Positions 1-5,928 of a stretch of 8,620 nucleotides of DNA are shown piece by piece. The first letter of the stretch is position 1. Each line of letters starts with the position of its first letter. The stretch is taken from assembly GCA_019752835.1 (NCBI GenBank), contig JAIELR010000096.1:1-8620 (forward strand). The letters run 5' to 3'. This DNA comes from Gammaproteobacteria bacterium (GTDB taxonomy: Bacteria > Pseudomonadota > Gammaproteobacteria > UBA1113). A program made the translations under genes and the position numbers. The notes under the pieces are model-generated. The model did no database searches. It was not told the DNA's origin and saw nothing but the letters and a program-made list of their open reading frames with translations.

Positions 1-339
1 CCCTCCAGCAGCAAACACAGCGGCTTTTGATCCAGCGGCCAAAAAAAGGGGGATTCCAGTAACATTCTTCCCGACAGCTGCAGCATACCCCATATATCCT
101 CCAGCTGCCACGCCAGCTACTCCACCCGCTCCAGCACCGTAATACTTAAGGTGAGCTTTATTATATTTTTCCTTACTTCTATCATACTCACTAGAGACTG
201 CGTGGTAATGCACTTTAAACGTGTCATACTGCTGCAACTCTGGATTAAGCGCCAGGTGATGCTCAATTTTTTGCTGAACCACACCAAGCTGCTCATTTTT
301 TTCTTGTAGTATTGTTTGAAGTTGATCTTTAGTAAACAT
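1..339 (-). CDS. Partial unknown protein: charged helical N-terminus, then Gly/Ala-rich hydrophobic segment
   Basis: The reading frame opens with ATG at 339 and stays open for 113 codons to the window edge, so the C-terminus is missing. A strong ribosome site (AAGGAG, 5 bases before the ATG) supports the start. Residues 1-70 are rich in Gln, Glu and Lys and look helical, possibly coiled coil (it begins MFTKDQLQTILQEKNEQLG). From about residue 74 the sequence is Gly/Ala-rich and hydrophobic (GAGAGGVAGVAAGGYMGYAA), like a glycine-zipper membrane hairpin. The gene starts 42 bases after the stop of the lipase-like gene on the same strand, so it is probably the third gene of that transcript. I do not recognise the family. 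A membrane-inserting secreted protein is possible but is inference only. Confidence 0.75.
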   Translation of the reverse strand, partial: MFTKDQLQTILQEKNEQLGVVQQKIEHHLALNPELQQYDTFKVHYHAVSSEYDRSKEKYNKAHLKYYGAGAGGVAGVAAGGYMGYAAAVGKNVTGIPLFLAAGSKAAVFAAGG

Positions 340-381
340 GCTAACTCCTTTTTACTTAAAAGTAAAAATAATTTGAAAAGG

Positions 382-1560
382 TTAATGAAAGCGAACGTAC
401 TCGTTACTGCGGCTAAATAGAGAATTAGTCATATGATCTAATGCCACTGTAAAACTATCAAAAACAGGGCCAAGACAGCCAAAATGAGCGCCGTATCTGA
501 GCCTACAATCAGTTATATATTTGTTTAAACAGACTCTCTCCGTGTCAGTTAACGCAGCTACATGGAACTTAGGTAAAATAAATTTTCCTATAGAATAACC
601 GGAACAATTTTTCAATAACGACTCATATCGAAGATTTCTCTCTTTAAAAGATTCTCTAATTTGCTCATTGCAATAACTAAGCAAACTCGTATTGCTAAGA
701 TACCATGCTCCATATTCTTTAGTTGTTGGCCATTCATATATATCAGCCTGGAGATAAGGTGTCCCCAGACATGGATCGAAAGCATCGACCATTTTTTTGA
801 TATCATGGCATTCTAAATCATAGCTTGACATGCCAGTAGCAACCCGCATAGCCAAAAATTTAGGCAAAGACATCACAGCCTCGACTAGGGCGCTGACAAC
901 GTTAAAGTCTGTAGGAAAAGGAACAAACAAACGTATCCATTTACCATAACGAATACTTCCTCCGGTATTAACTACATCGGGAGCGGTTACATAATTAATG
1001 AAATGATCAGGATAAAATGGCTTATCATCACCAAGATATATGTTATATCTTGCTCTTACAGATGAGTCTGTAAGAATATGCCCTATTGTAGGGCTATCAA
1101 AAGCAACTGCTTTAGATTGAAAACTGTAAGAATTTAGCGCAGCATACATGCCGCCCAATGAATGACCAACTTCAACAAATTCATAACTTTCCAGGCCATT
1201 AACATGCTCTCTATTTTGTTGTGAAAAATTTTTAGCTTCGCTATAGCTTCTTGGTATAGCGCCATCTATTACTAATGATATATTAGTATGAGTCCATGTA
1301 CGGATATGTTCGGGAACAGTACCTCTATGAGCCACAATTATCTTTTTTTTCTCATAATTAATAAAAGAGATTCCACGATAACAATGGTCATTGGGGGTGT
1401 TGGTTGACTGAAGCTTTTCCCAGCGTTCGCCAGAAAACCTATTAAAACGATCTAATTTCAATAAAGCCTCTGCTTCGTATTGCTCATACGCCGCAAAACT
1501 TGCAAGGCAACAAATATAGTGAGGAATACAGTTCATCTGTTGGTCAAATGTTTCAATCAT
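382..1560 (-). CDS. Class-3 lipase-like alpha/beta hydrolase
   Basis: A 392-residue protein with the fold signature of the class-3 (fungal-type) lipase family, whose members hydrolyse acyl esters of glycerolipids or phospholipids. Visible landmarks in family order are IIVAHRGT (74-81, equivalent to the usual FRGT strand), the nucleophile elbow GHSLGG (132-137, Ser134), AVAFDSPTIG (151-160, equivalent to the FGSPRVG strand), Asp195 in TAPDVVN as the likely acid, and His252 in ECHDIKKMVDAFD as the likely catalytic His. The triad is therefore plausibly complete. About 140 residues after the His match nothing I know. There is no signal peptide or membrane segment, so the protein is cytoplasmic or exported by a signal-independent route. 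The start has only a weak ribosome site (AGG, 8 bases upstream). It lies between the U-box gene (89-base gap) and the partial gene (42-base gap) on one strand. The substrate cannot be read from the sequence. Confidence 0.85.
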   Translation of the reverse strand: MIETFDQQMNCIPHYICCLASFAAYEQYEAEALLKLDRFNRFSGERWEKLQSTNTPNDHCYRGISFINYEKKKIIVAHRGTVPEHIRTWTHTNISLVIDGAIPRSYSEAKNFSQQNREHVNGLESYEFVEVGHSLGGMYAALNSYSFQSKAVAFDSPTIGHILTDSSVRARYNIYLGDDKPFYPDHFINYVTAPDVVNTGGSIRYGKWIRLFVPFPTDFNVVSALVEAVMSLPKFLAMRVATGMSSYDLECHDIKKMVDAFDPCLGTPYLQADIYEWPTTKEYGAWYLSNTSLLSYCNEQIRESFKERNLRYESLLKNCSGYSIGKFILPKFHVAALTDTERVCLNKYITDCRLRYGAHFGCLGPVFDSFTVALDHMTNSLFSRSNEYVRFH

Positions 1561-1611
1561 TTTTTTAGCCTATTTGATATAAATAATATTATTCATCATC
1601 AAACAACAGCT

Positions 1612-1640
1612 ATTCATTGCTAAACAAAATAGCAATGAAT
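1612..1640. repeat. Perfect 11-bp stem, 7-base loop hairpin between the U-box and lipase-like genes
   Basis: ATTCATTGCTA (1612-1622) and TAGCAATGAAT (1630-1640) are exact reverse complements around a 7-base loop, 9 bases beyond the U-box stop. The stem is AT-rich, and on the minus strand no U-run follows directly, so it is a poor intrinsic terminator in that direction. It could stabilise or process the mRNA, attenuate the downstream lipase-like gene, or be a protein site. Confidence 0.6.
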
Positions 1641-1649
1641 CAAGAATTG

Positions 1650-2456
1650 TTATTTTTTTAGCAACTGTTGTAAAAAAGCAATTATCTTCCGTTGGGTATC
1701 TGTATCCACATACAGCTCTGCCGGATCTCTCAACTCTACAAGCTTATTAATAATGCACGCTCTATGTCCCAGATCATACCACTGCTTAACGGCACTATAC
1801 TCATAATGGCGACCATCCGCTGTAATTACAGGATATCGCATAATGCTGTGAGTTATTGGGCACAAAAAATCATTTACATTAAAGTGGTGCTGTTCAGCTA
1901 ATTGGTATAGTTGAACGATCTGGTTAGCCAGCACTTCTGCTGCTTCATAATTAATAATTCTTCTTTCTAGGCCAGCTATTTTTATTTTCAGTTGATTGTC
2001 GGCTTTTGCCATTCTCTCACACAGGTCTTTCATTTCAGCAGCTAACTTATCTGAAGGAATAATATCAGCCGCTGAACCAGATAGTTGTTGTTGTCCAGAT
2101 TGCCAGCCATACTTATAAACTAAGCTCGCAAATATGACAAACGTCAATGTCATTGTTATGCGTATCGGAGAATTCTTACTGACTAACAACCAAAATAAAT
2201 AATTATTGTCTTTTTCGAGAAGGGCGTAAGCTTCGTCAAGCGCAACTGGTTTGTAAGAGTGAAGCAGCATTTTTTGCTGCGAGAGATCATATAACATACG
2301 CGCAGCTTCATGCTTATTTTCTGGAATCATGCTAACAGATTTTAAAACTGATAAACTAAAGCCTAGCAAAGCACCTAAGGAGATGGGCTTCCATCCAATC
2401 TTTCTGGATATTGAGCGGTTAACTTCTAAAAGAAACTCATATGGCTTCACAAACAT
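1650..2456 (-). CDS. U-box domain protein with membrane segment (putative E3 ubiquitin ligase effector)
   Basis: A 268-residue protein whose C-terminus (about 194-265) matches the U-box fold: NDFLCPITHSIMRYPVITAD, then GRHYEYSAVKQWYDLGH, then a helical end. U-boxes recruit ubiquitin-charged E2 enzymes. Bacteria lack ubiquitin, so such proteins, for example LubX of Legionella, act in eukaryotic host cells. Residues 26-44 and especially about 98-115 (TMTLTFVIFASLVYKYGW) are hydrophobic and could anchor the protein in a membrane. Residues 137-172 are charged and probably form a coiled coil that spaces the U-box from the membrane. No Sec-type signal peptide is seen. It is probably the first gene of the minus-strand unit with the lipase-like gene. 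The ATG at 2456 directly abuts AAGGA, which is too close. A GTG at 2450 (third codon) has an ideal 6-base spacing and may be the true start. Confidence 0.85.
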   Translation of the reverse strand: MFVKPYEFLLEVNRSISRKIGWKPISLGALLGFSLSVLKSVSMIPENKHEAARMLYDLSQQKMLLHSYKPVALDEAYALLEKDNNYLFWLLVSKNSPIRITMTLTFVIFASLVYKYGWQSGQQQLSGSAADIIPSDKLAAEMKDLCERMAKADNQLKIKIAGLERRIINYEAAEVLANQIVQLYQLAEQHHFNVNDFLCPITHSIMRYPVITADGRHYEYSAVKQWYDLGHRACIINKLVELRDPAELYVDTDTQRKIIAFLQQLLKK

Positions 2457-2461
2457 TCCTT
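2457..2461 (-). promoter_or_regulatory. Ribosome binding site that favours a GTG start for the U-box gene
   Basis: On the minus strand AAGGA sits directly against the ATG at 2456 and 6 bases before an in-frame GTG at 2450. Normal Shine-Dalgarno spacing (5-9 bases) fits the GTG, which would shorten the protein by two residues. Confidence 0.5.
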
Positions 2462-2468
2462 ATATTTA

Positions 2469-2497
2469 AAATTAGATTTCAGATAATTATCTGTCAA
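2469..2497 (-). promoter_or_regulatory. Sigma-70-like promoter of the U-box/lipase unit
   Basis: On the minus strand a perfect -35 hexamer TTGACA (2492-2497) is followed after 17 bases by TAATTT (2469-2474), a weak -10 with 3 of 6 matches. Transcription would begin only a few bases before the U-box start, giving a very short leader. The perfect -35 and correct spacing make this the best candidate in the region; the -10 is the weak point. Confidence 0.45.
2480..2493. promoter_or_regulatory. Perfect 14-bp palindrome in the promoter spacer (candidate operator)
   Basis: CAGATAATTATCTG is its own reverse complement over 14 bp. It overlaps the last two bases of the -35 hexamer and fills most of the spacer of the minus-strand promoter. 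A dimeric repressor bound here would block RNA polymerase. The regulator is unknown. Confidence 0.4.
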
Positions 2498-2920
2498 ATA
2501 CTAAAAGTCAGTAAATAGGGGTCTTCCCTAAGGTGTTATTTTTTATAAAAATAAATGTAACCCCCTCCCCAGGTATCCAAAGTGAGAATGGGGAAATGTT
2601 CATACTTCAGCCAAAATTAGATTAAAAAAGTAACAAGAATATGAAGAATGCCCACGTAAGTAATTTTTTAAAGTACATTTTAATGAAAAGCGGTCAAAGT
2701 ATGAGCTATTTTATTGGCTAGCTGGGGAGTTACAAATAAATTATTATCTTCTAGCTAGGGATTATCCTAATGGTTAATAATGAAATTTTTGCTAAAATGA
2801 AATAGTTAATTTAAAAATCAAGATCTAAGCTAGCAATACTAAGCGCATTAGCTACGCTAAAAATTTTTAATTAGCCTTCTCATTTTATGCTTAGAGTAAA
2901 AATATAAGGGGATATCTCAG
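2498..2920. other. AT-rich intergenic region between divergent gene groups
   Basis: I see no convincing gene here. The longest short frame noticed (26 codons from ATG 2641, plus strand) has no ribosome site. It holds a small hairpin TAGGG/CCCTA (2516-2530), an AT-rich near-palindrome around 2537-2555, and several GCTAG-containing motifs (about 2717, 2751, 2829). A weak plus-strand promoter candidate for the 2921 gene is TTGCTA (2789-2794) with TAAAAA (2812-2817) at 17-base spacing. Confidence 0.5.
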
Positions 2921-3430
2921 ATGATAAATTACGGTGGTAATAATGCTGCAATGCAGCTATGTGTTAACGAGTACAATAAACGTTTAAATGTGTTAGCTAA
3001 GCAAGACTTATCACAACAGCAAAGAATAGGTACAATTCTAACATTGCTGTTTGCAACACTCAACGCATTAATTTCCATTATAAGCAAATATGATCCGGAG
3101 CAAAATGACTTAGGTAGAGATATGGAATGGTTTAAACATCATGGCAGACAATCTTTTTTAAATGAGTGCCAGATTTTATCCGGAATAGTCTTAGAAATAG
3201 AACAACCAGATAGATTCAATCCACGGCTATTATCTCCTGATGATAGACAGAGATTTATAAAGGTTAAACAATACCTGCAACACAACATTCCAGAAGCAAT
3301 TAAATTAATTCCTGATTATAGGATGGCACCTGCGCCAGCCCCCAACCTTCCACCGCAGCCAGACCCCGGCACTTATCACAAAAAGAAAGGTCTTTGTGAG
3401 CGATGTCTACGCGCGCTACATCTAATGTAA
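2921..3430 (+). CDS. Unknown helical protein with proline-rich linker and basic C-terminus
   Basis: A 169-residue protein I do not recognise. The ATG is preceded by AAGGGG at 9 bases, an acceptable ribosome site. Residues 13-36 look like a polar helix. Residues 37-56 (IGTILTLLFATLNALISIIS) are strongly hydrophobic and could cross a membrane or form a buried helix. Residues 57-134 are charged and probably helical. Residues 136-149 (MAPAPAPNLPPQPD) form a flexible proline-rich linker leading to a basic tail with two cysteines (HKKKGLCERCLRALHLM). The C-X-X-C pair alone is too little to call a metal site. The next gene starts 38 bases downstream on the same strand with its own ribosome site, so the two are probably co-transcribed. 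The modular, linker-tailed layout next to a U-box gene suggests a secreted protein, but this is inference. Confidence 0.75.
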   Translation: MINYGGNNAAMQLCVNEYNKRLNVLAKQDLSQQQRIGTILTLLFATLNALISIISKYDPEQNDLGRDMEWFKHHGRQSFLNECQILSGIVLEIEQPDRFNPRLLSPDDRQRFIKVKQYLQHNIPEAIKLIPDYRMAPAPAPNLPPQPDPGTYHKKKGLCERCLRALHLM

Positions 3431-3468
3431 CATTTTTTTGTAAATTCTTAATAATATAGGAGAATTTT

Positions 3469-4371
3469 ATGTTTAAATCAACTTCCGATAGCTCATTAGT
3501 CCTACATCAACCAGAGGAAGTAGCGCAAGTTACTCCAGAATATTATTGGAATTTATATTCCAAACATATGGATATCTTTCTTGATTATCTTAAAAAGTAT
3601 AATCGGCCAGAGGATTCAATTGCTGATGATATTAAGTATGTTCTAAATTATATGGAACTTGTATTGTTGATGTTGATTCAAACATTAATAGCAAAACACT
3701 TTGACACTATTTTTGATGCTACGGCCAATATTAGGGTTTATGTAGAAATATTCTTTTTAAGACAAGCTAAAATTATTTTAAACATTCCCCGAGACGATGA
3801 TTTTACTACAAGATTCAGCAATCAAGTCTATCCTTTGCTTGAACAAATTATTCATTCACGTTTTCCAGAAGCTCATGCTCAATTATTCGTCCAACCCCTA
3901 AATGCACAACCAATTGAAATGTCAATTATTTATACCAATATTTCTAATAGCATACAAGGATTAATCAACGAAATATCTAGCCGCGGCATATATACTAACG
4001 TTTTCAATATTTTGTTGCACGCGCCTAGAGCAGCTTTGCAGCTTAAAATGTTGGTACAAGATTATCTTGGAACTGAGGAAGCATATTCCGCAACTATGCG
4101 AGGTATAATGGCCTCCATAAAGTACCGGATTTCTTTAAAAGAGTATTTGGAAAGAAAACAAGAGGATAATTTTGAAAAAGCTTTTGCTCCTCTTCAATCA
4201 ACATTAGCCGCATTATCTCTCGTTCTAAATTCAAATGCTGAGGGTGATTTGCTTAAAATTGATCAAGCGTTGACTCAAGAAAATCTATCTCCTGAAGTAA
4301 CTATGGTGCTTGAAACTGAGAAATATCGCTTGCAAAGTTCATCAAAATCTGGTTTTTTGTCATTAGTTTGA
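3469..4371 (+). CDS. Unknown all-helical protein with Dot/Icm-like C-terminus
   Basis: A 300-residue protein of no family I recognise. AGGAG lies 6 bases before the ATG, a strong ribosome site. The sequence appears almost entirely helical. Hydrophobic stretches such as about 58-76 (VLNYMELVLLMLIQTLIAK) look amphipathic more than membrane-spanning. There is no signal peptide. The last 30 residues carry spaced glutamates (271, 276, 282, 284), then small Ser residues (290-294), and end in hydrophobics (GFLSLV). That arrangement resembles the E-block type C-terminal signal of type IVB (Dot/Icm) substrates. It follows the 169-residue gene by 38 bases and probably shares its transcript. A possible terminator follows 7 bases after the stop. 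Base composition is as AT-rich as in the neighbouring U-box and lipase-like genes. Confidence 0.8.
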   Translation: MFKSTSDSSLVLHQPEEVAQVTPEYYWNLYSKHMDIFLDYLKKYNRPEDSIADDIKYVLNYMELVLLMLIQTLIAKHFDTIFDATANIRVYVEIFFLRQAKIILNIPRDDDFTTRFSNQVYPLLEQIIHSRFPEAHAQLFVQPLNAQPIEMSIIYTNISNSIQGLINEISSRGIYTNVFNILLHAPRAALQLKMLVQDYLGTEEAYSATMRGIMASIKYRISLKEYLERKQEDNFEKAFAPLQSTLAALSLVLNSNAEGDLLKIDQALTQENLSPEVTMVLETEKYRLQSSSKSGFLSLV

Positions 4372-4378
4372 AAAAGCG

Positions 4379-4404
4379 TGATTGACAAAGACTCTTTCCA
4401 ATCA
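4379..4404 (+). terminator. Possible terminator after the 300-residue gene
   Basis: TGATTG and CAATCA pair around an inner AAAG/CTTT stem with a small asymmetric internal loop, starting 8 bases after the stop codon. A T-rich stretch (AGATTTTTAAAA) follows only after about 10 bases, so this is a weak intrinsic terminator at best. Confidence 0.3.
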
Positions 4405-4521
4405 GCATATATTAGATTTTTAAAATTATTAATATCTCACATATTGAATCTTAACATAACCTTAGGCATGGAATAACCCTACACTTACAATTGACGCTTG
4501 CTCACTCAAACGTTTTATAAA

Positions 4522-4543
4522 TCTCTTCGCTTGCGCGTAGAGA
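4522..4543. terminator. Stem-loop between convergent genes, possibly a bidirectional terminator
   Basis: TCTCTTCGC and GCGTAGAGA pair with one T-T mismatch (8 of 9 pairs) around a TTGC tetraloop. On the minus strand, downstream of the regulator gene, the stem is followed by TTTATAAAACG. On the plus strand it is followed by ATTTTAG. The position between two converging genes fits a shared terminator. Confidence 0.4.
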
Positions 4544-4601
4544 ATTTTAGTCCTTGATATTCTCTCCTTGACGTTTAAGAAACATCCGTAAATCGCTGTA
4601 G

Positions 4602-5342
4602 CTAATAAGGCATAATTAAGTATTGCCTATTAATAATAACTCGATAACCCACGCCACGTTCCGTTTCTAATTGCAGTTCGGGTGCAATCGCAGAGCGCAA
4701 ATAACTCATGTGGGCGTGCCACACTTCTTCTGAGGTTAAGCCTCTTAAGCCATACGTAAAATCAACTAACGATTGCTGGGAAACTAATGTTTTTTCGGGT
4801 GATTGCAATAACTGCTCTAAAATCAGTACACGCGTCGGGGGTAATTTTACACTGCGTCCAAATAAATACACTGTATTTCTATTGTTGGCATCACTCCTAT
4901 CAAACGGAAAAAAATACTTTAACGGCAGATTGGGCAGTGAGTAATCTAACGGCAAGACCATAGACTTATTGCCCTGCAGCACTGCCGCTGTTATCGCTTG
5001 CGCAATTGCAAGTGTTAACGTATCTACTGCAGCTAACAAAAGTTTTTGCTCCGACGTTTGTGGAGAAGCAAGTTTCTGCTGATTGATTTGACTGTGTTGT
5101 CTGTGAAGTATGTGATGAGAAGTTAACGTGCTGACAGAAGGATGTGTCGTATTGTTTGGCTCTGTTGCTCGCACCAGTCCTTCAAGGAACTCATATGCGG
5201 CTATCAAAGAACAGCGCACTGACCATTGAGCATTACTCAACGCAGAGGCTTGCAAACCCTTTTGCCTGACATAACTATCCAACACCGATATCATCGTCGG
5301 TGTTGAAATAGGAACAGTTATGTTGAGCAAAGCACTAGTCAT
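4602..5342 (-). CDS. Winged-helix (OmpR/PhoB-type) transcriptional regulator without receiver domain
   Basis: A 246-residue protein with a good ribosome site (AAGGA, 8 bases before the ATG). Residues about 155-237 form an OmpR/PhoB-type DNA-binding domain: the opening strands (TVYLFGRSVKLPPTRVLILE), a first helix with LLQSPEKTLVSQQ, the probable recognition helix (SEEVWHAHMSYLRSAI, 204-219), and the wing ETERGVGYRVI (227-236). The N-terminal 150 residues are not a phosphoacceptor receiver and match no domain I know. They contain a polar, His/Gln/Ser-rich stretch (60-98) and a hydrophobic helix (101-122) that may be a dimer or ligand surface. This differs from ToxR/CadC proteins, where the DNA-binding domain is N-terminal. 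The gene lies 62 bases downstream of a possible secreted-peptide frame and appears to share its promoter. It may sense that peptide, but this is inference. Confidence 0.8.
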   Translation of the reverse strand: MTSALLNITVPISTPTMISVLDSYVRQKGLQASALSNAQWSVRCSLIAAYEFLEGLVRATEPNNTTHPSVSTLTSHHILHRQHSQINQQKLASPQTSEQKLLLAAVDTLTLAIAQAITAAVLQGNKSMVLPLDYSLPNLPLKYFFPFDRSDANNRNTVYLFGRSVKLPPTRVLILEQLLQSPEKTLVSQQSLVDFTYGLRGLTSEEVWHAHMSYLRSAIAPELQLETERGVGYRVIINRQYLIMPY

Positions 5343-5404
5343 ACCGTATTTCCTTCAGATTATTATTAACTAGCGTTTAGTAATATCTCTACCGTTGAAA
5401 CTGT

Positions 5405-5529
5405 TTAATGCACATAATCACTGTCAAAACTGCTGTAAGTTCCAATCGCCGCATCCGCTTGGATCGCCCCTACCATGCCCATACAAACAATAATGCAAAA
5501 TAACAACTCAATGCTAGCTTCTTAGCCAT
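5405..5529 (-). pseudogene. Possible small secreted-peptide gene split by a one-base frameshift
   Basis: From ATG 5529 the minus strand encodes MAKKLALSCYFALLFVWAW and then stops (TAG, 5470-5472). A second frame, open from 5521, runs to a TAA at 5405-5407 and ends in DAAIGTYSSFDSDYVH. Adding one T to the TTTT run (5497-5500) joins the two into a 41-residue product. It would have a lysine-rich start (MAKK), a hydrophobic core (YFCIIVCMGMVGAI) and a signal-peptidase-like site (AIQA before DAA), which would release a 16-residue acidic peptide. The start has a purine-rich AGAGAG ribosome-like site and lies about 11 bases after the start predicted from a good promoter. The regulator gene follows on the same strand. 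The frame may be truly broken, phase-variable, a programmed frameshift, or a sequencing error. It is too short for coding statistics to prove. Confidence 0.4.
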
Positions 5530-5546
5530 ATCTCTCTCTTATAAGA

Positions 5547-5574
5547 ATTATCCATGAAGCACGTACAATATCAA
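5547..5574 (-). promoter_or_regulatory. Sigma-70 promoter of the peptide/regulator unit
   Basis: On the minus strand TTGATA (5569-5574, 5 of 6 matches) and GATAAT (5547-5552, 5 of 6) are separated by 16 bases. Transcription would start near 5540, just before the small peptide frame at 5529, and continue into the regulator gene. Confidence 0.6.
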
Positions 5575-5579
5575 GTACG
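5562..5579. promoter_or_regulatory. 18-bp dyad enclosing the -35 box (candidate operator)
   Basis: CGTAC and GTACG are exact reverse complements separated by 8 bases (CGTACAATATCAAGTACG), and the -35 hexamer lies wholly in the centre. A dimeric winged-helix protein bound here could control its own transcript, but no second copy of the site was found in the window. Confidence 0.4.
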
Positions 5580-5656
5580 CTACACAAAAACTACTGGGGA
5601 TAGCCCTAGTAAGGCTCAAACTATGGCCATGCGCTACTTATCGTTAAGGTCCATTC

Positions 5657-5685
5657 TTGTTGGTTTCTGCGGTTCATGGTATAAA
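5657..5685 (+). promoter_or_regulatory. Weak plus-strand promoter candidate
   Basis: TTGTTG (5657-5662) and TATAAA (5680-5685) are separated by 17 bases. The -10 is good (5 of 6) and the -35 poor (3 of 6). It lies about 45 bases before the ATG at 5731 and could drive the truncated reading frame there. Confidence 0.25.
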
Positions 5686-5730
5686 ACCCTTCTAATAACA
5701 ATAGTGATAAACTCTGTAAAAAGATACACG

Positions 5731-5928
5731 ATGAACACAGCAGCCCTTGAAACCATGGTACTTAAGGATTGGCTTATTGACGTAATAGCCGGTAATTGTC
5801 CAGCTGATTTGTGCCCCGGTATAGCCGACGGCATCACAGCTCACTATGAAGACGACGTTATAAAAATAAAACGCATTAAATCAGGTCACCGATTTTCGCT
5901 TGTGACAGCACCTATTGAACATATGTAA
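5731..5928 (+). pseudogene. Reading frame truncated by the IS66-type element
   Basis: A plus-strand frame encodes about 65 residues from ATG 5731 (beginning MNTAALETMVLKDWLIDVIA and including DDVIKIKRIKSGHRFSLVTA) that look like real protein. The frame is open further upstream to an ATG at 5554. That start overlaps the opposing promoter, has no ribosome site, and its first 59 residues look non-coding, so I prefer 5731, although its ribosome site is also weak. The last base of the final Met codon and the stop codon (GTAA at 5925-5928) are the first bases of the IS66-type element. The host gene therefore ends at the insertion point and its true C-terminus is lost. If the flanks are joined across the element (5924 to 7276), the frame stays open for about 35 more codons, which is not significant by itself. 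Family unknown. Confidence 0.35.

Noticed and set aside
1692..1901. Plus-strand frame opposite the U-box gene
   Set aside because: It lies wholly antisense to the well-supported U-box gene and has no protein-like features.
2641..2721. Short plus-strand frame of 26 codons starting at ATG 2641
   Set aside because: It has no ribosome site, its length is as expected by chance in AT-rich DNA, and it has no recognisable features.
4491..4519. Promoter-like TTGACG followed by TTATAA or TATAAA on the plus strand
   Set aside because: The spacing is 18-19 bases and no plus-strand gene follows, only the 3' end of the opposing regulator gene.
5554..5730. N-terminal extension of the truncated plus-strand frame from ATG 5554
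   Set aside because: It lacks a ribosome site, overlaps the well-supported minus-strand promoter, and its residues look like translated non-coding DNA.
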